DNA of 64,000 nt from Peteryoungia algae. Lineage in GTDB: Bacteria > Pseudomonadota > Alphaproteobacteria > Rhizobiales > Rhizobiaceae. The position numbers were made by a program, and so were the translations under genes. Where the stretch lies: contig NZ_CP128477.1 of the NCBI RefSeq assembly GCF_030369675.1, positions 2,494,001-2,558,000 of the forward strand, given 5' to 3'. Numbering within the stretch: position 1 is the stretch's first letter; each line of letters opens with the position of its first letter. Below, piece after piece: positions 1-8,592 of the stretch. The notes under the pieces are model-generated. The model was not told where the DNA came from. It searched no databases and saw only the letters and a list, made by a program, of their open reading frames with translations.

Positions 1-137
1 GAGACGGCATCGCCGTGAGGCTGCCGGAGTCGGCGGAACTGGCGCCGGGAGACGTGCTCGACGTGCGCTACGATATATCCGCAGCCACCGTTGCCAGCGC
101 CTCGCCCCCGGCAATCGTCGCACAGCCCTCACAATGA
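1..137 (+). CDS. C-terminal end of a probable polysaccharide export protein (partial)
   Basis: An open frame enters from the left edge and stops with TGA at 135-137. The visible 44 residues contain LAPGDVLDV, which resembles the 'PGD' turns of polysaccharide export (Wza/OPX, SLBB-type) proteins, followed by a low-complexity Ala/Ser/Pro tail. The next gene, a Wzc/GumC-like protein, starts 35 bases downstream on the same strand, the usual order in capsule and exopolysaccharide operons. The identification rests on a short fragment plus context and could be wrong. Confidence 0.45.
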   Translation, partial: DGIAVRLPESAELAPGDVLDVRYDISAATVASASPPAIVAQPSQ

Positions 138-172
138 TCGCCGGATCCTGAGCCTTGGAAAGGATAGAGCAG

Positions 173-2488
173 ATGGCAGTCCACGAGCTTGCAACGATCG
201 ACGGTCTTCCCGCCCCCGACAGGTCGGAAGCGATGAGATCGGAGGCCGTATCGTTCCGCGACCTGGTCAACTTCCTGCGTCGCAACGCGCGGCTCATGGC
301 GCTGTCGACCGTAGTTGGGCTTTTGCTCGGCGTCATCTACATCGCGAAGACTCCATCCAGCTACGAGGCCCATGCGCGTCTCGTCATCGACCCGGAGCAG
401 AGCCGCATTCTGTCCCAGGACGCGACCACCGGCACGGTTATCATCGAGTCGGCGGAAATCGCCAGCCAGGTGGAGATCGTCAAGTCGGAGGCAATTGCCG
501 CCGACGTCATTGACAGACTGGGTCTCCTGAATGACCCGGAGATCGTCAGCACCTCGTCCTTGTACGGATCCTTCCGTCGGAATCTGGCATTGGCCATCGA
601 TTTCGTCTCTGGCGGCAGTGGGCCCGATGAGACGCCGCAAACGGACGAGGAACGCATGCGGCGAACCATGGAGGGTTTTCTGTCACGTGTGTCGGTGCGC
701 CGCGTCGGCCAATCCTATGTTCTTGAAATCGGCTATCGATCAGGAAATCCCGAGAAGGCGGCCGTGACCGCCAATGCTCTTGCCGAAGCCTATATCCGCA
801 ATGGCATGAACGATCGTGCCGCCGCTGCCAAACAAGGCGCGCTCTGGCTGGAAGGGCGCCTCATGGAGGTCGGCCGGAAGGCACGCGAAGCGGCCCTTGC
901 CGCCGAGGAGTATCGGAACCAGCACGACATCACTGCCATGGCGAACGCCACGACGCTCGATCAGCAACAGCTCTCCGAGGTCAGCAGCCAGATGCTGGCT
1001 GCACGAGCCGCAACGGCAGATGCTTCGGCGAAACTGTCGACGCTCACCAGCATGATCCAGAATGACTCGACCGATGCAAGCCTGCCGGAACTCGTGGACA
1101 ATCAACAGCTGATGAAGCTGCGCGAGGAAATGCGCCTCGCGGAAACGCGCCTCGCCGGGCTGAAGGAACGCTACAGCGCTGGAAATCCGGCCATCACGGC
1201 GGCGGCGGCCGACATTGCCAGGATCCAGTCCAGCCTCGTCGACGAACTGCGTCAGGTCGAGGCGCTGTATCGCTCGAACCTCGAAATCGCCAGAAGCAGG
1301 GAGGCATTGGCCGAGCAGCAGTTTGCCAGTGCCAACCGCCAGGGTGCGGACAAGAACATCGCACGCGTCGAGCTGGCCGAGATCGAAAGCCGCGCAAGCA
1401 CCTACCGGCAGATATACGAGAGCATACTGCAACAGTTTGTCGGCGCCTTTCAGACCCAGTCCTTCCCGCTCGGAAAGGCCCGCATCGTTACGCCGGCAAC
1501 CGAGCCGCTGAGCCGCACCTGGCCAAAACCCTCCGTGCTCCTGCCCTTTTCAATGGTTCTGGGCATGTCCTTCGGCCTGCTCGCGGCCGTCAGCCGTCAC
1601 GTGCTGGATCGGCGTGCAGGGTCGGGAGAACGCCTCCAGCGGGAACTCGGCCTCGCATCGCTGGGGCATGTTCCGATCTACCGGCAGAATGGCCGAGCAG
1701 GCGTCGACACGGAAAACCTCCCGGCAACCCTATTGCCGCTCAGAGCGGTTCTGGACACACCATATTCGCCCTTCTCGGAGGCTTTGCGAGGCGTGAAGAA
1801 CTCGCTCGACTCTCTGATACCGGCGGACGGCTCGATGGTGGTCGGCATCACCTCCGTCGGCAGCGGTGAAGGAAAGACGACGATTGCCACCAATCTCGCA
1901 CAGCTCTTCCAGAATGAGGAGCAATCGGTACTGTTGGTCGATGCGGACTTCGTTTCGGCGAGGTTGACACGGCTGGCCTACAACGCAGCGCCGGACTTTG
2001 CGATCAAACCGATCGCAGCCACAATGCTGGGCGAGCAGTCGGAGGGCGCCACAGTATCGCGGCTCCCTCGCTCGCCGCGCCATCCGGAAAGGGTCGTGAT
2101 CGATCACGATCCCGACTATGGCTCCGAAGAGAGCGCCGTTCCGGTTCCCTTGTTGACGGTGGAGCAGACGCGCCGCATGGCCGTCGCTCCTTATCGCTAC
2201 GGGCACCTGTCCGCACTCAAGGAGGCCCTGGCGAAGCTGAGGACGCAATACAAGCTGATCATCGTCGACATGTCCGGCTTCGAGGAATCGGCCGACGCAC
2301 GGGCGATCTGCTCACATGTCGATGGCATCATCCTGGTGATCGGCAACAGCCGGAAACTGACCATCGAACGTCTGGCAGACGCGCTCAAATCCTTCGGCCG
2401 CTCGCGGATCTCGTTGCTCGGCGTAATCTCGAACCGCAGCAGTTCAGGCTCGGGACGTCGATCCTCCTTCAGGGGCATGTTGGGATAA
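173..2488 (+). CDS. Wzc/GumC-like exopolysaccharide chain-length and tyrosine-kinase-like protein
   Basis: This 771-residue inner-membrane protein has an N-terminal Wzz-type domain with a first membrane helix near residues 42-62. A long periplasmic coiled-coil-rich part follows, then a second helix near 452-473 and a cytoplasmic BY-kinase-like ATPase domain. Walker A is GSGEGKTT near residue 563, Walker A' is LLVDADF and the Walker B-like stretch is KLIIVDMSG. Such proteins control chain length and couple to outer-membrane export. ATG at 173 is preferred over TTG at 155 because GGAAAGGA lies 8 bases before it. The C-terminus is Ser/Arg/Gly-rich and lacks the usual tyrosine cluster, so autophosphorylation may be absent. 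It probably shares an operon with the export protein before it and the glycosyltransferase after it. Confidence 0.9.
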   Translation: MAVHELATIDGLPAPDRSEAMRSEAVSFRDLVNFLRRNARLMALSTVVGLLLGVIYIAKTPSSYEAHARLVIDPEQSRILSQDATTGTVIIESAEIASQVEIVKSEAIAADVIDRLGLLNDPEIVSTSSLYGSFRRNLALAIDFVSGGSGPDETPQTDEERMRRTMEGFLSRVSVRRVGQSYVLEIGYRSGNPEKAAVTANALAEAYIRNGMNDRAAAAKQGALWLEGRLMEVGRKAREAALAAEEYRNQHDITAMANATTLDQQQLSEVSSQMLAARAATADASAKLSTLTSMIQNDSTDASLPELVDNQQLMKLREEMRLAETRLAGLKERYSAGNPAITAAAADIARIQSSLVDELRQVEALYRSNLEIARSREALAEQQFASANRQGADKNIARVELAEIESRASTYRQIYESILQQFVGAFQTQSFPLGKARIVTPATEPLSRTWPKPSVLLPFSMVLGMSFGLLAAVSRHVLDRRAGSGERLQRELGLASLGHVPIYRQNGRAGVDTENLPATLLPLRAVLDTPYSPFSEALRGVKNSLDSLIPADGSMVVGITSVGSGEGKTTIATNLAQLFQNEEQSVLLVDADFVSARLTRLAYNAAPDFAIKPIAATMLGEQSEGATVSRLPRSPRHPERVVIDHDPDYGSEESAVPVPLLTVEQTRRMAVAPYRYGHLSALKEALAKLRTQYKLIIVDMSGFEESADARAICSHVDGIILVIGNSRKLTIERLADALKSFGRSRISLLGVISNRSSSGSGRRSSFRGMLG

Positions 2489-2490
2489 AT

Positions 2491-3432
2491 GTGCAAACGA
2501 TGAAGCCCAGGTCGCTGCCTCCACTCAACAATGCAACGCTCTTTCCCGCATTGACCATAGTCGTCGGCATACCGAGTTCCGGACGTCGGGAGATCGTTTC
2601 CGCCGTCATTCCCGATCTGGCGCGCCAGAACAGAAAACCGGATCAACTGTTGATCTGCGCACCTGCATCTGACGATGTCGATATGGCGGCATTGGCCAAC
2701 CTGCCCTTCCCTGTCCAGTTTATAAAGTCGGAACCTGGCCTCTGCCGCCAACGCAACGCCATCATCGACGCGGTTCCAAACGCTGACATCATCCTGTTCC
2801 TCGACGACGACTTTCTGCTCGCACCCACCTACATTGCCGAGCTGGAGAGGCTGTTCTTGCGAAATCCAGATGTCGATGTCACGACCGGGACCGTGCTTGC
2901 CGATGGCGCGACAGGTCCGGGAATTCCTGTCGATGAGGGGCTGGCGCTCTTGCGCGATGCGCATACGCCCGCTGAAAACCTTTCCATACGCGAGACCTAT
3001 AGCGGCTACGGATGCAACATGGCCGTCCGCATGTCGACGGTGCATATCTGCAGGCTGCGCTTCGACGAGAAATTGCCCTTCTATGGCTGGCTTGAGGACG
3101 TCGACTTCAGCCGCGTTGTCTCCCGCTTCGGCCGCGTCGTCGTTTCCCCCCACCTGCTCGGCGTGCATCTGGGAACAAAGACCGGCCGAATGTCCGGCCT
3201 GCGCCTCGGATATTCGCAGATCGCCAACCCGATTTACCTCGTCGGCAAGCGGTCGATGACCTGGCGTCACGCGCTCACTCAGATGACGAGGAACCTCGCC
3301 TCCAACGCGATCCGAGTCTGGCGTCCGGAACCATGGGTCGATCGGCTGGGTAGGCTGACGGGAAACCTCCTTGCGATCAGCGATTTCCTCAGGGGACGAT
3401 TGTCACCCCAGAACATCCAAGGCATTGACTGA
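2491..3432 (+). CDS. Family 2 glycosyltransferase
   Basis: The 313-residue protein has a GT-A fold signature. The N-terminal strand is LTIVVGIPSSGRREIVSAVIPDL, split by normal GT2 spacing from the acidic metal and nucleotide-sugar motif FLDDDF near residue 101. A later E-D-V-D-F stretch resembles the catalytic-base region. It probably adds one sugar during assembly of the exopolysaccharide repeat unit on the lipid carrier at the cytoplasmic face. The start is GTG at 2491, two bases after the stop of the Wzc-like gene. ATG at 2500 is an in-frame alternative, and neither has a strong ribosome binding site. Donor and acceptor sugars cannot be read from the sequence. Confidence 0.85.
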   Translation: MQTMKPRSLPPLNNATLFPALTIVVGIPSSGRREIVSAVIPDLARQNRKPDQLLICAPASDDVDMAALANLPFPVQFIKSEPGLCRQRNAIIDAVPNADIILFLDDDFLLAPTYIAELERLFLRNPDVDVTTGTVLADGATGPGIPVDEGLALLRDAHTPAENLSIRETYSGYGCNMAVRMSTVHICRLRFDEKLPFYGWLEDVDFSRVVSRFGRVVVSPHLLGVHLGTKTGRMSGLRLGYSQIANPIYLVGKRSMTWRHALTQMTRNLASNAIRVWRPEPWVDRLGRLTGNLLAISDFLRGRLSPQNIQGID

Positions 3433-3491
3433 GGATAGGCGCAGCCTTGCTTCGACCGAAGCAACGAACGCGGCACCAGCGTCTATCTGCA

Positions 3492-3525
3492 GCCGCGGGT
3501 TTCGCCAATGCTGTGAGCCCGCGGC
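3492..3525. terminator. Candidate bidirectional terminator hairpin
   Basis: GCCGCGGG at 3492-3499 pairs perfectly with CCCGCGGC at 3518-3525 around an 18-base loop. It lies in the 95-base gap between two convergent genes (stops at 3432 and 3528), where a shared terminator is expected. There is no long T tract, so termination is inferred from stem strength and position. Confidence 0.5.
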
Positions 3526-3527
3526 AT

Positions 3528-4397
3528 TCAGGTCCCACGAGGTGTCAGCCTGAAATAAAAACCGGCACTTTCACTTGCTCCGATCTCCGGATGCGTGTCG
3601 ATGAGATGCGACAGCGCCGGAATGGACCAGCGATCGATCTGCTCATAGCCGAGCCTCTGAAGATCCTGCACGAAGCTTGCTTCGTCGCGCATCTGATAGG
3701 GCACATAGGCATTTCCGATACGCTCGAGCGTGACGACAGGTTTGCCGTCCCGACGGAAAGACACCTTGTTCAGCAGCAGATGAGGGGGCAGTCGGGGAAG
3801 GTCCGAGAGAAGGCTCGACAGCGGTCGATCCAGATATTGCATCAAACCGGATCCGAGGAACACCGGAAGCGCGGGGGCTGCCGACAGATCGTCGATGAAG
3901 CGCAGCTGCGTTATCCCCTCCTGCGCCGCGCGGCGACGCCCGGCTTCGGCGATCTCGGGCAATTCATAGATCACCCACGGGTAACTGTCTGACAGACCGA
4001 GAAGCCCACGAAAGGCGCGAAACTTTGTACCCATATGTCCACCGGCATCCACGAGCCCCTCGGCTTCGTCGCGCAGCCGAGCCAGCCAGAAAAGCACCGG
4101 ATAGTCCCACGGAGCGACCTTGCACATTTCGTCGAAGGAGACCGGTGCTACCTCCTGATGATTGTAGCCGGCAAGCCTGCCGGCCTTGTGGGCAGCAGCA
4201 TTCGCTTCCTCGAACGAGCGATATGCGCCTGTAAATCGGCGGGGCAGTGGCGACAGATAACGCAGCCTGCCACCAAGTGCCCTTGCCGGCTTCACAGCCT
4301 GACCAAGCGCGGATTCAAGGTTACGAAACACGGTGCGGGCAATCCTTTTGACTAGGGCCGCCCAGCGCCCCATTCCTTCATACTCTGTTTGCAACAT
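3528..4397 (-). CDS. TIGR04325-type putative methyltransferase
   Basis: This protein of about 289 residues carries the pattern FTGAYRSFEEANAA...GYNHQEV that I associate with the TIGR04325 (LIC12133) methyltransferase family of polysaccharide loci. A Rossmann-like VDAGGHMGTKF motif follows, fitting an S-adenosylmethionine pocket. It may methylate a sugar of the repeat unit. The start is uncertain: GTG 4412, ATG 4397 and ATG 4373 are in frame and none has a strong ribosome binding site. All but ATG 4373 overlap the end of the flippase gene upstream, which indicates translational coupling. The fold call is fairly firm, the substrate is unknown. Confidence 0.7.
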   Translation of the reverse strand: MLQTEYEGMGRWAALVKRIARTVFRNLESALGQAVKPARALGGRLRYLSPLPRRFTGAYRSFEEANAAAHKAGRLAGYNHQEVAPVSFDEMCKVAPWDYPVLFWLARLRDEAEGLVDAGGHMGTKFRAFRGLLGLSDSYPWVIYELPEIAEAGRRRAAQEGITQLRFIDDLSAAPALPVFLGSGLMQYLDRPLSSLLSDLPRLPPHLLLNKVSFRRDGKPVVTLERIGNAYVPYQMRDEASFVQDLQRLGYEQIDRWSIPALSHLIDTHPEIGASESAGFYFRLTPRGT

Positions 4398-5949
4398 GCT
4401 CAATGCCGTCACCCCAGTTTATCGTTCCAGCAGGCAGAAACCTGCGCGAGATCTTGTAGAGCAGAGCGATCGTGGCGCCGTAGGCGAGACAACCGGCCAG
4501 CATCTGCAGGATATTGAAAGGCAGACCACCCTCGATCGAATGCGTTCCCACCTTGCCCAGCAAAACGACGACACAGGCCATCGCAACCGATCCCAAAAGG
4601 GGTAGCAGGCAGCCTCTCAGGACGCTGCGCCACTGGACGGCTCCGTATCGGCTCTGCAGCCAGGCGGAAACGTGGAAGGAGAAGACAGCCGCGATCAACT
4701 GCCCGGCGGCTGCGGCCACCACACCCAGCGGCGAGAAGACCAGGATGAGCCCCACGGCGACCAGACTGTTGACGAGGATCGCCGTCGGAACCTTGCGGAT
4801 GGCGTCGCCAAGCGACAGCAAAGGCTCGGTCACATAACCAGGGACGAGCAGGATCTGCTTGATGGAAAGCAGGCTGACCAGGATCGCTGCCGGAGCCCAT
4901 CCGGCGCCGAGCAAGATGTCAACCAGCGTGCCGGACATCAGGGCGAGGCCGAGGTAGATCGGAGCCGAGATCACCATAAGCAGGATGACGAAACCGGTCG
5001 CCTTGCGGCCAAGTGCGGGGGACGCACCTTTTCCTCCGGAGGCAACTCCCCCATCGGTCATCGCAACTTTCCGAAACGAGCTCCAGGCGATCTGCCGTGC
5101 CGGCTCTGCGACAATATCGGAGAAAGCGGAAACGATGCGTTCTGCCGCACGATAATAGCCAGCATCCGCAAGGCCAAGCACGCTACCGACGACCAGCGTG
5201 CCCGAATAGGCCCGGATGAGAACGAGAGCCCGATTGTAGGTGATATGTTTCGAAAACTCGAAGAGTTCGCGAAGGAAGACAAGCTTGATCTTGAGCGCAG
5301 GAAGCCATTTCAGAACAGCCAGCGATGCGACCATGCCGACCACCTGGCTTACGAGCTTTCCAGCCGCCAGGGCATAGATATTCCAGCCATGGAGCAGACC
5401 GTAGATGGCGACGATCATTGCGCAGCATTCAGCCGCAATACGAATGATGCTGAGTTCCTTCAGCCGCGCGTCCGCAATCAGCATGCCCTCACAGACGGAC
5501 GAAAACGGCGTCGGCAGCAACCAGAAACTGAAAATGACGACGAGCCAGGCCTCGGCTTTGAGATCGAACTGAATATCAAGGATTGCTGCCGCGCTGAGAC
5601 CGACGACGGTTGCCCCCATGCCCGCAATCAGGGCCACGGTGGCAATCTGATCGAGCCGCCCGGCTTCATGCGTCGTCTTCATGACGAATTCCCGCCAACC
5701 GCCCTCCGCCACGACGACAAGCAGGGTAACCAGGGCAGCTGTGTAGGAGAAGAGCCCGAATTCGGCCGAGTTCAGCACCCTCGCCGCAATGATGAAGGTC
5801 GCAAGTTGGCTGACCTGCATGACCACTTTGGCGGTGAACGTCCACATGGCGCTGCTGAACATGGTCTGGCCATCACGCCTCCATCGCCCGAGAAGGCCAT
5901 CTCGGGTAAGCCACGTGCAAGCCTTTGCGAATATTCCTGCCATCGGCAT
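4378..5949 (-). CDS. Wzx-like polysaccharide flippase (MOP superfamily)
   Basis: This protein of about 523 residues is strongly hydrophobic, with roughly twelve to fourteen predicted membrane helices. The N-terminal pattern ATFIIAARVLNSAEFGLFSY is typical of Wzx/RfbX-type oligosaccharide flippases. It would move the undecaprenyl-linked repeat unit across the inner membrane. ATG at 5949 is preferred because AAGGCAGGA directly precedes it; ATG at 5964 is an in-frame alternative giving 528 residues. The gene is followed by the overlapping methyltransferase. A polymerase-like and an initiating-transferase-like gene lie upstream on the same strand, which completes a Wzx/Wzy pathway. Confidence 0.85.
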   Translation of the reverse strand: MPMAGIFAKACTWLTRDGLLGRWRRDGQTMFSSAMWTFTAKVVMQVSQLATFIIAARVLNSAEFGLFSYTAALVTLLVVVAEGGWREFVMKTTHEAGRLDQIATVALIAGMGATVVGLSAAAILDIQFDLKAEAWLVVIFSFWLLPTPFSSVCEGMLIADARLKELSIIRIAAECCAMIVAIYGLLHGWNIYALAAGKLVSQVVGMVASLAVLKWLPALKIKLVFLRELFEFSKHITYNRALVLIRAYSGTLVVGSVLGLADAGYYRAAERIVSAFSDIVAEPARQIAWSSFRKVAMTDGGVASGGKGASPALGRKATGFVILLMVISAPIYLGLALMSGTLVDILLGAGWAPAAILVSLLSIKQILLVPGYVTEPLLSLGDAIRKVPTAILVNSLVAVGLILVFSPLGVVAAAAGQLIAAVFSFHVSAWLQSRYGAVQWRSVLRGCLLPLLGSVAMACVVVLLGKVGTHSIEGGLPFNILQMLAGCLAYGATIALLYKISRRFLPAGTINWGDGIEHVANRV

Positions 5950-6154
5950 TCCTGCCTTATTCATCTTCTACGTTGTGCTGAGTGGAAATGCGTTTCGGGT
6001 TCCCTCTCGCGGCGTTGAGGATCGGGGATTACTTTAGATTTTGTTAACCATTCTGCGGTGTAATTCAGGTTTTAAAGGAAGCCCGGACGGTTCAGGCGCT
6101 CTCGTAACTGTCCTTAGGATTCTTCAAGTCACGGCGCTGGCGAGAGGCACATCA

Positions 6155-6247
6155 ATGAGCGAGATTGCTTTGAGACTTCAACTCAGATGGCTCGTCCTTC
6201 TCTTTTGCCTGAGCTTTTGGGTGGCTGTCGCCTACTGGGCACTCTGA
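6155..6247 (+). CDS. 30-residue single-pass membrane peptide
   Basis: A short frame on the strand opposite to its neighbours encodes a 30-residue peptide. It has a basic N-terminal amphipathic stretch (LRLQLRWL) followed by one continuous hydrophobic helix ending in a tryptophan/tyrosine belt. GAGAGG lies 7 bases before the ATG, which is good translation spacing. It sits between the start of the flippase gene and the end of the sugar-transferase gene, both on the - strand. No family is recognised. It may be a small membrane protein acting on the polysaccharide machinery, or a chance frame. The ribosome binding site and the clean membrane helix favour a real gene. Confidence 0.45.
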   Translation: MSEIALRLQLRWLVLLFCLSFWVAVAYWAL

Positions 6248-6255
6248 CCGCGGTT

Positions 6256-6930
6256 TCAACGGTCGTTTCGAGCGAAGAGAACGACGATGATCGTCTTCAT
6301 GATGATCGACAGATCCGTGCGCATCGAACATGATTTGTAGTATTCGACATCGAACTGGATACGTTCCTCGTAGGACGTGTCCGGCCGCCGCGAGACCTGC
6401 CAGAGCCCGGTGAGGCCGGGCGTCATGGCAAGATAGCAGTTCAGGTTCGGACCGTATCGGTCAAGTTCGTCAGCAACGATCGGACGCGGCCCAACGATGC
6501 TCATGTCCCCTGCGAGGATATTGAAAAGCTGCGGCAATTCGTCAAAACTCGTGATCCTCAGCAGCTTGCCGAGCCAATGGATGCGGGGGTCGTTCTTGAG
6601 CTTCTGACTGTTTTCCCATTCCTGCCGCCGCTCCGCATCGGTCTCCAGGAGCTCGGCCAGAACCTTGTCGGCATCTTTGCGCATGCTGCGAAATTTCAGG
6701 CAGGAAAACGACCGCCCACCGCGACCAATTCTCTTATGGCGGAAAATGATCGGTCGGCCATCGATGAGCAGCAGGGCGATTGCGATGACCACCAGAGCAG
6801 GCAACAGGAACAGCGCTGCCAGCAGCGAGAAGACAATGTCGAACACGCGTTTCAGGCTCCACCGCGAGATCTCCGGCGGCGCCACGAGCTCAGCATCACG
6901 CTGGGCAAAATTGTCTGAATACAGCGACAT
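6256..6930 (-). CDS. ExoY-like undecaprenyl-phosphate sugar phosphotransferase
   Basis: The 224-residue protein matches the bacterial sugar transferase family (PF02397): one N-terminal membrane helix (VFSLLAALFLLPALVVIAIA), then DGRPIIFRHKRIGRGGRSF, KFRSM, the DELPQLFNIL motif and VGPRP. It starts repeat-unit synthesis by transferring a sugar-1-phosphate, galactose in the ExoY prototype, to undecaprenyl phosphate. ATG at 6930 is chosen over 6981 because AAAGGACAGGG precedes it, and it gives nearly the same length as rhizobial ExoY. Upstream on the same strand is the Wzy-like polymerase, separated by about 220 bases. Confidence 0.9.
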   Translation of the reverse strand: MSLYSDNFAQRDAELVAPPEISRWSLKRVFDIVFSLLAALFLLPALVVIAIALLLIDGRPIIFRHKRIGRGGRSFSCLKFRSMRKDADKVLAELLETDAERRQEWENSQKLKNDPRIHWLGKLLRITSFDELPQLFNILAGDMSIVGPRPIVADELDRYGPNLNCYLAMTPGLTGLWQVSRRPDTSYEERIQFDVEYYKSCSMRTDLSIIMKTIIVVLFARNDR

Positions 6931-7152
6931 TCCCTGTCCTTTCGATACCCATAGGCTGCCTTCCAAACTGCTGGGAAGCAATTGATCCAGGCAGGCAACG
7001 GTTAGGCCGATAGGGGTAGATCCGCCGCCGATCCTCGGCCGAAAAGGCGAACGCGGCGGACAATGTCGCTCGTCCGGGCCATCGGCAGGTCTGGGTTGGG
7101 GAAAAGAAATCGAACTCGGAGCGCAGACCAGTGGTCTCAGCGGTTCGGACCG

Positions 7153-8535
7153 TCAGGCCGGCTCGGCTGCCGGGCCCCTGACACCGCGAGGAACCGCACT
7201 TCGCAGTCCCGCCATGATGAAGAAGACCAGCCCAAGGTCCACGGTTGAGCCGGAAATCAGCGCGCCAACGATCAGGCAAAGACACCCATTTCGAGCCGCG
7301 AGCCCGACATCGGCCTCATATGTTCGCGGCGTCCCGCGCGGCATGAGAATCCCGGTCAGCAGGAACAGCAGGAAGAACAGCGTTCCCGGCACGCCGACAT
7401 TCGACAGCAAGGCGACGGCAAAGGACGAGGTTCTGACCGTGCCCAGGCCGACCCCCAGACCATAGGAATCGAAGAAATTCGAAATCCCGGACGCGTTCCA
7501 GCTTCCCCGCTCGAGAGCCGACAGGGACGTCGGTTTGCTGAGGATGATCACATCGATGAAATTATAGACCAGCTGATAGACGTCACGGCTCAGGACCAGC
7601 ACGAAAATGAAGAGCAGTGCCGCAATCGGGAAAGCCAGGACCACCGCAAGGCTGGCCCGCGTCCCGGTGGGACCACCGCATCGGAAGAGGCTTGTGGCAT
7701 AGAGTATGGCCAGACAGACCGGCAGGCCCGCGATCCCACCAGACGATGTGGAGCGAACGATCAGGATGCAGGATGCGATGAATAGATACCCGCTGACCTT
7801 GTTGTGCCGACCACAAATCCACAAAGTCCCGCAATAGCCGATCACCGCCATGCTGGCGCCGGCAAAGGCCGACGCCTCCGGCCACGAGCCGATGATGCGT
7901 CGCATGCCGGCCACCAGTTCGTCCGCATGAAACGTGTAGGAGGCATTCCGAATATAGGCGAAGAGACCCTCGATAGGCGTACCGGGGCTGATCAGATCCG
8001 CGATCCCGAAAAATACATTGGCCGCACCGAAGCCCATCAATCCGATCGCCACATGCCGGAAACCCTTTGGTGTCGAAGCAACCGCCAGGATCAGAGTGAA
8101 GGTCACGAGGTCCGCGAAGAGATAGACCGCCTGGGTGAAATTGCCGCTGACCGGGCCGAGAGGAATGGTGCCATTGATGCCGGCGCCAGCCTGTGGACCG
8201 AGCGGCACGATGGTCATCGTATCCTGCAACAGGCGCGGAGCAAAGTAGCCGGCGAGCACGCCATAGAGCACCAGCAAGACCAGCCAGGCGAATGGCTGGG
8301 ACCGAAGGGCACGATCGACCGTAGAACTCGGATTGCCGTGCAGCATCAGCGTCGAGAGCAGAAGGAGACCGAGAAAGAGGTGGCCTGGCTGGATACCCGT
8401 CGAGCCAAGTAGAAGCGCTGCGGCACCGCCGAGCACCGGAAAGATGGAGAAGGCGATGACCGTCGGACCGCTACCCCGCAGGAGGCAGAACACGCCGACC
8501 AGCAGTGTCACTATGCCGATAGGCTCAACACCCAT
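7153..8535 (-). CDS. Wzy/O-antigen-ligase-like polysaccharide polymerase
   Basis: This 460-residue integral membrane protein has about ten to twelve hydrophobic segments and a large loop in the C-terminal half, the topology of Wzy polymerases and O-antigen ligases (Wzy_C-like; ExoQ in rhizobia). It has no other conserved catalytic motif I can name, so the call depends on topology and position beside Wzx- and ExoY-like genes. It would polymerise flipped repeat units in the periplasm. AGGGGG lies about 6 bases before ATG 8535. The gene follows the GT4 glycosyltransferase by 57 bases, probably in one transcript. Confidence 0.75.
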   Translation of the reverse strand: MGVEPIGIVTLLVGVFCLLRGSGPTVIAFSIFPVLGGAAALLLGSTGIQPGHLFLGLLLLSTLMLHGNPSSTVDRALRSQPFAWLVLLVLYGVLAGYFAPRLLQDTMTIVPLGPQAGAGINGTIPLGPVSGNFTQAVYLFADLVTFTLILAVASTPKGFRHVAIGLMGFGAANVFFGIADLISPGTPIEGLFAYIRNASYTFHADELVAGMRRIIGSWPEASAFAGASMAVIGYCGTLWICGRHNKVSGYLFIASCILIVRSTSSGGIAGLPVCLAILYATSLFRCGGPTGTRASLAVVLAFPIAALLFIFVLVLSRDVYQLVYNFIDVIILSKPTSLSALERGSWNASGISNFFDSYGLGVGLGTVRTSSFAVALLSNVGVPGTLFFLLFLLTGILMPRGTPRTYEADVGLAARNGCLCLIVGALISGSTVDLGLVFFIMAGLRSAVPRGVRGPAAEPA

Positions 8536-8592
8536 CCACGCCCCCTCGATTGCGGCAGAGAATGATCTCCGGCAGGAATACCCGTCCGACGA

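Noticed and set aside
4672..6018. 448-residue frame antisense to the flippase gene
   Set aside because: Highly polar, no recognisable family; the opposite strand encodes a clear flippase.
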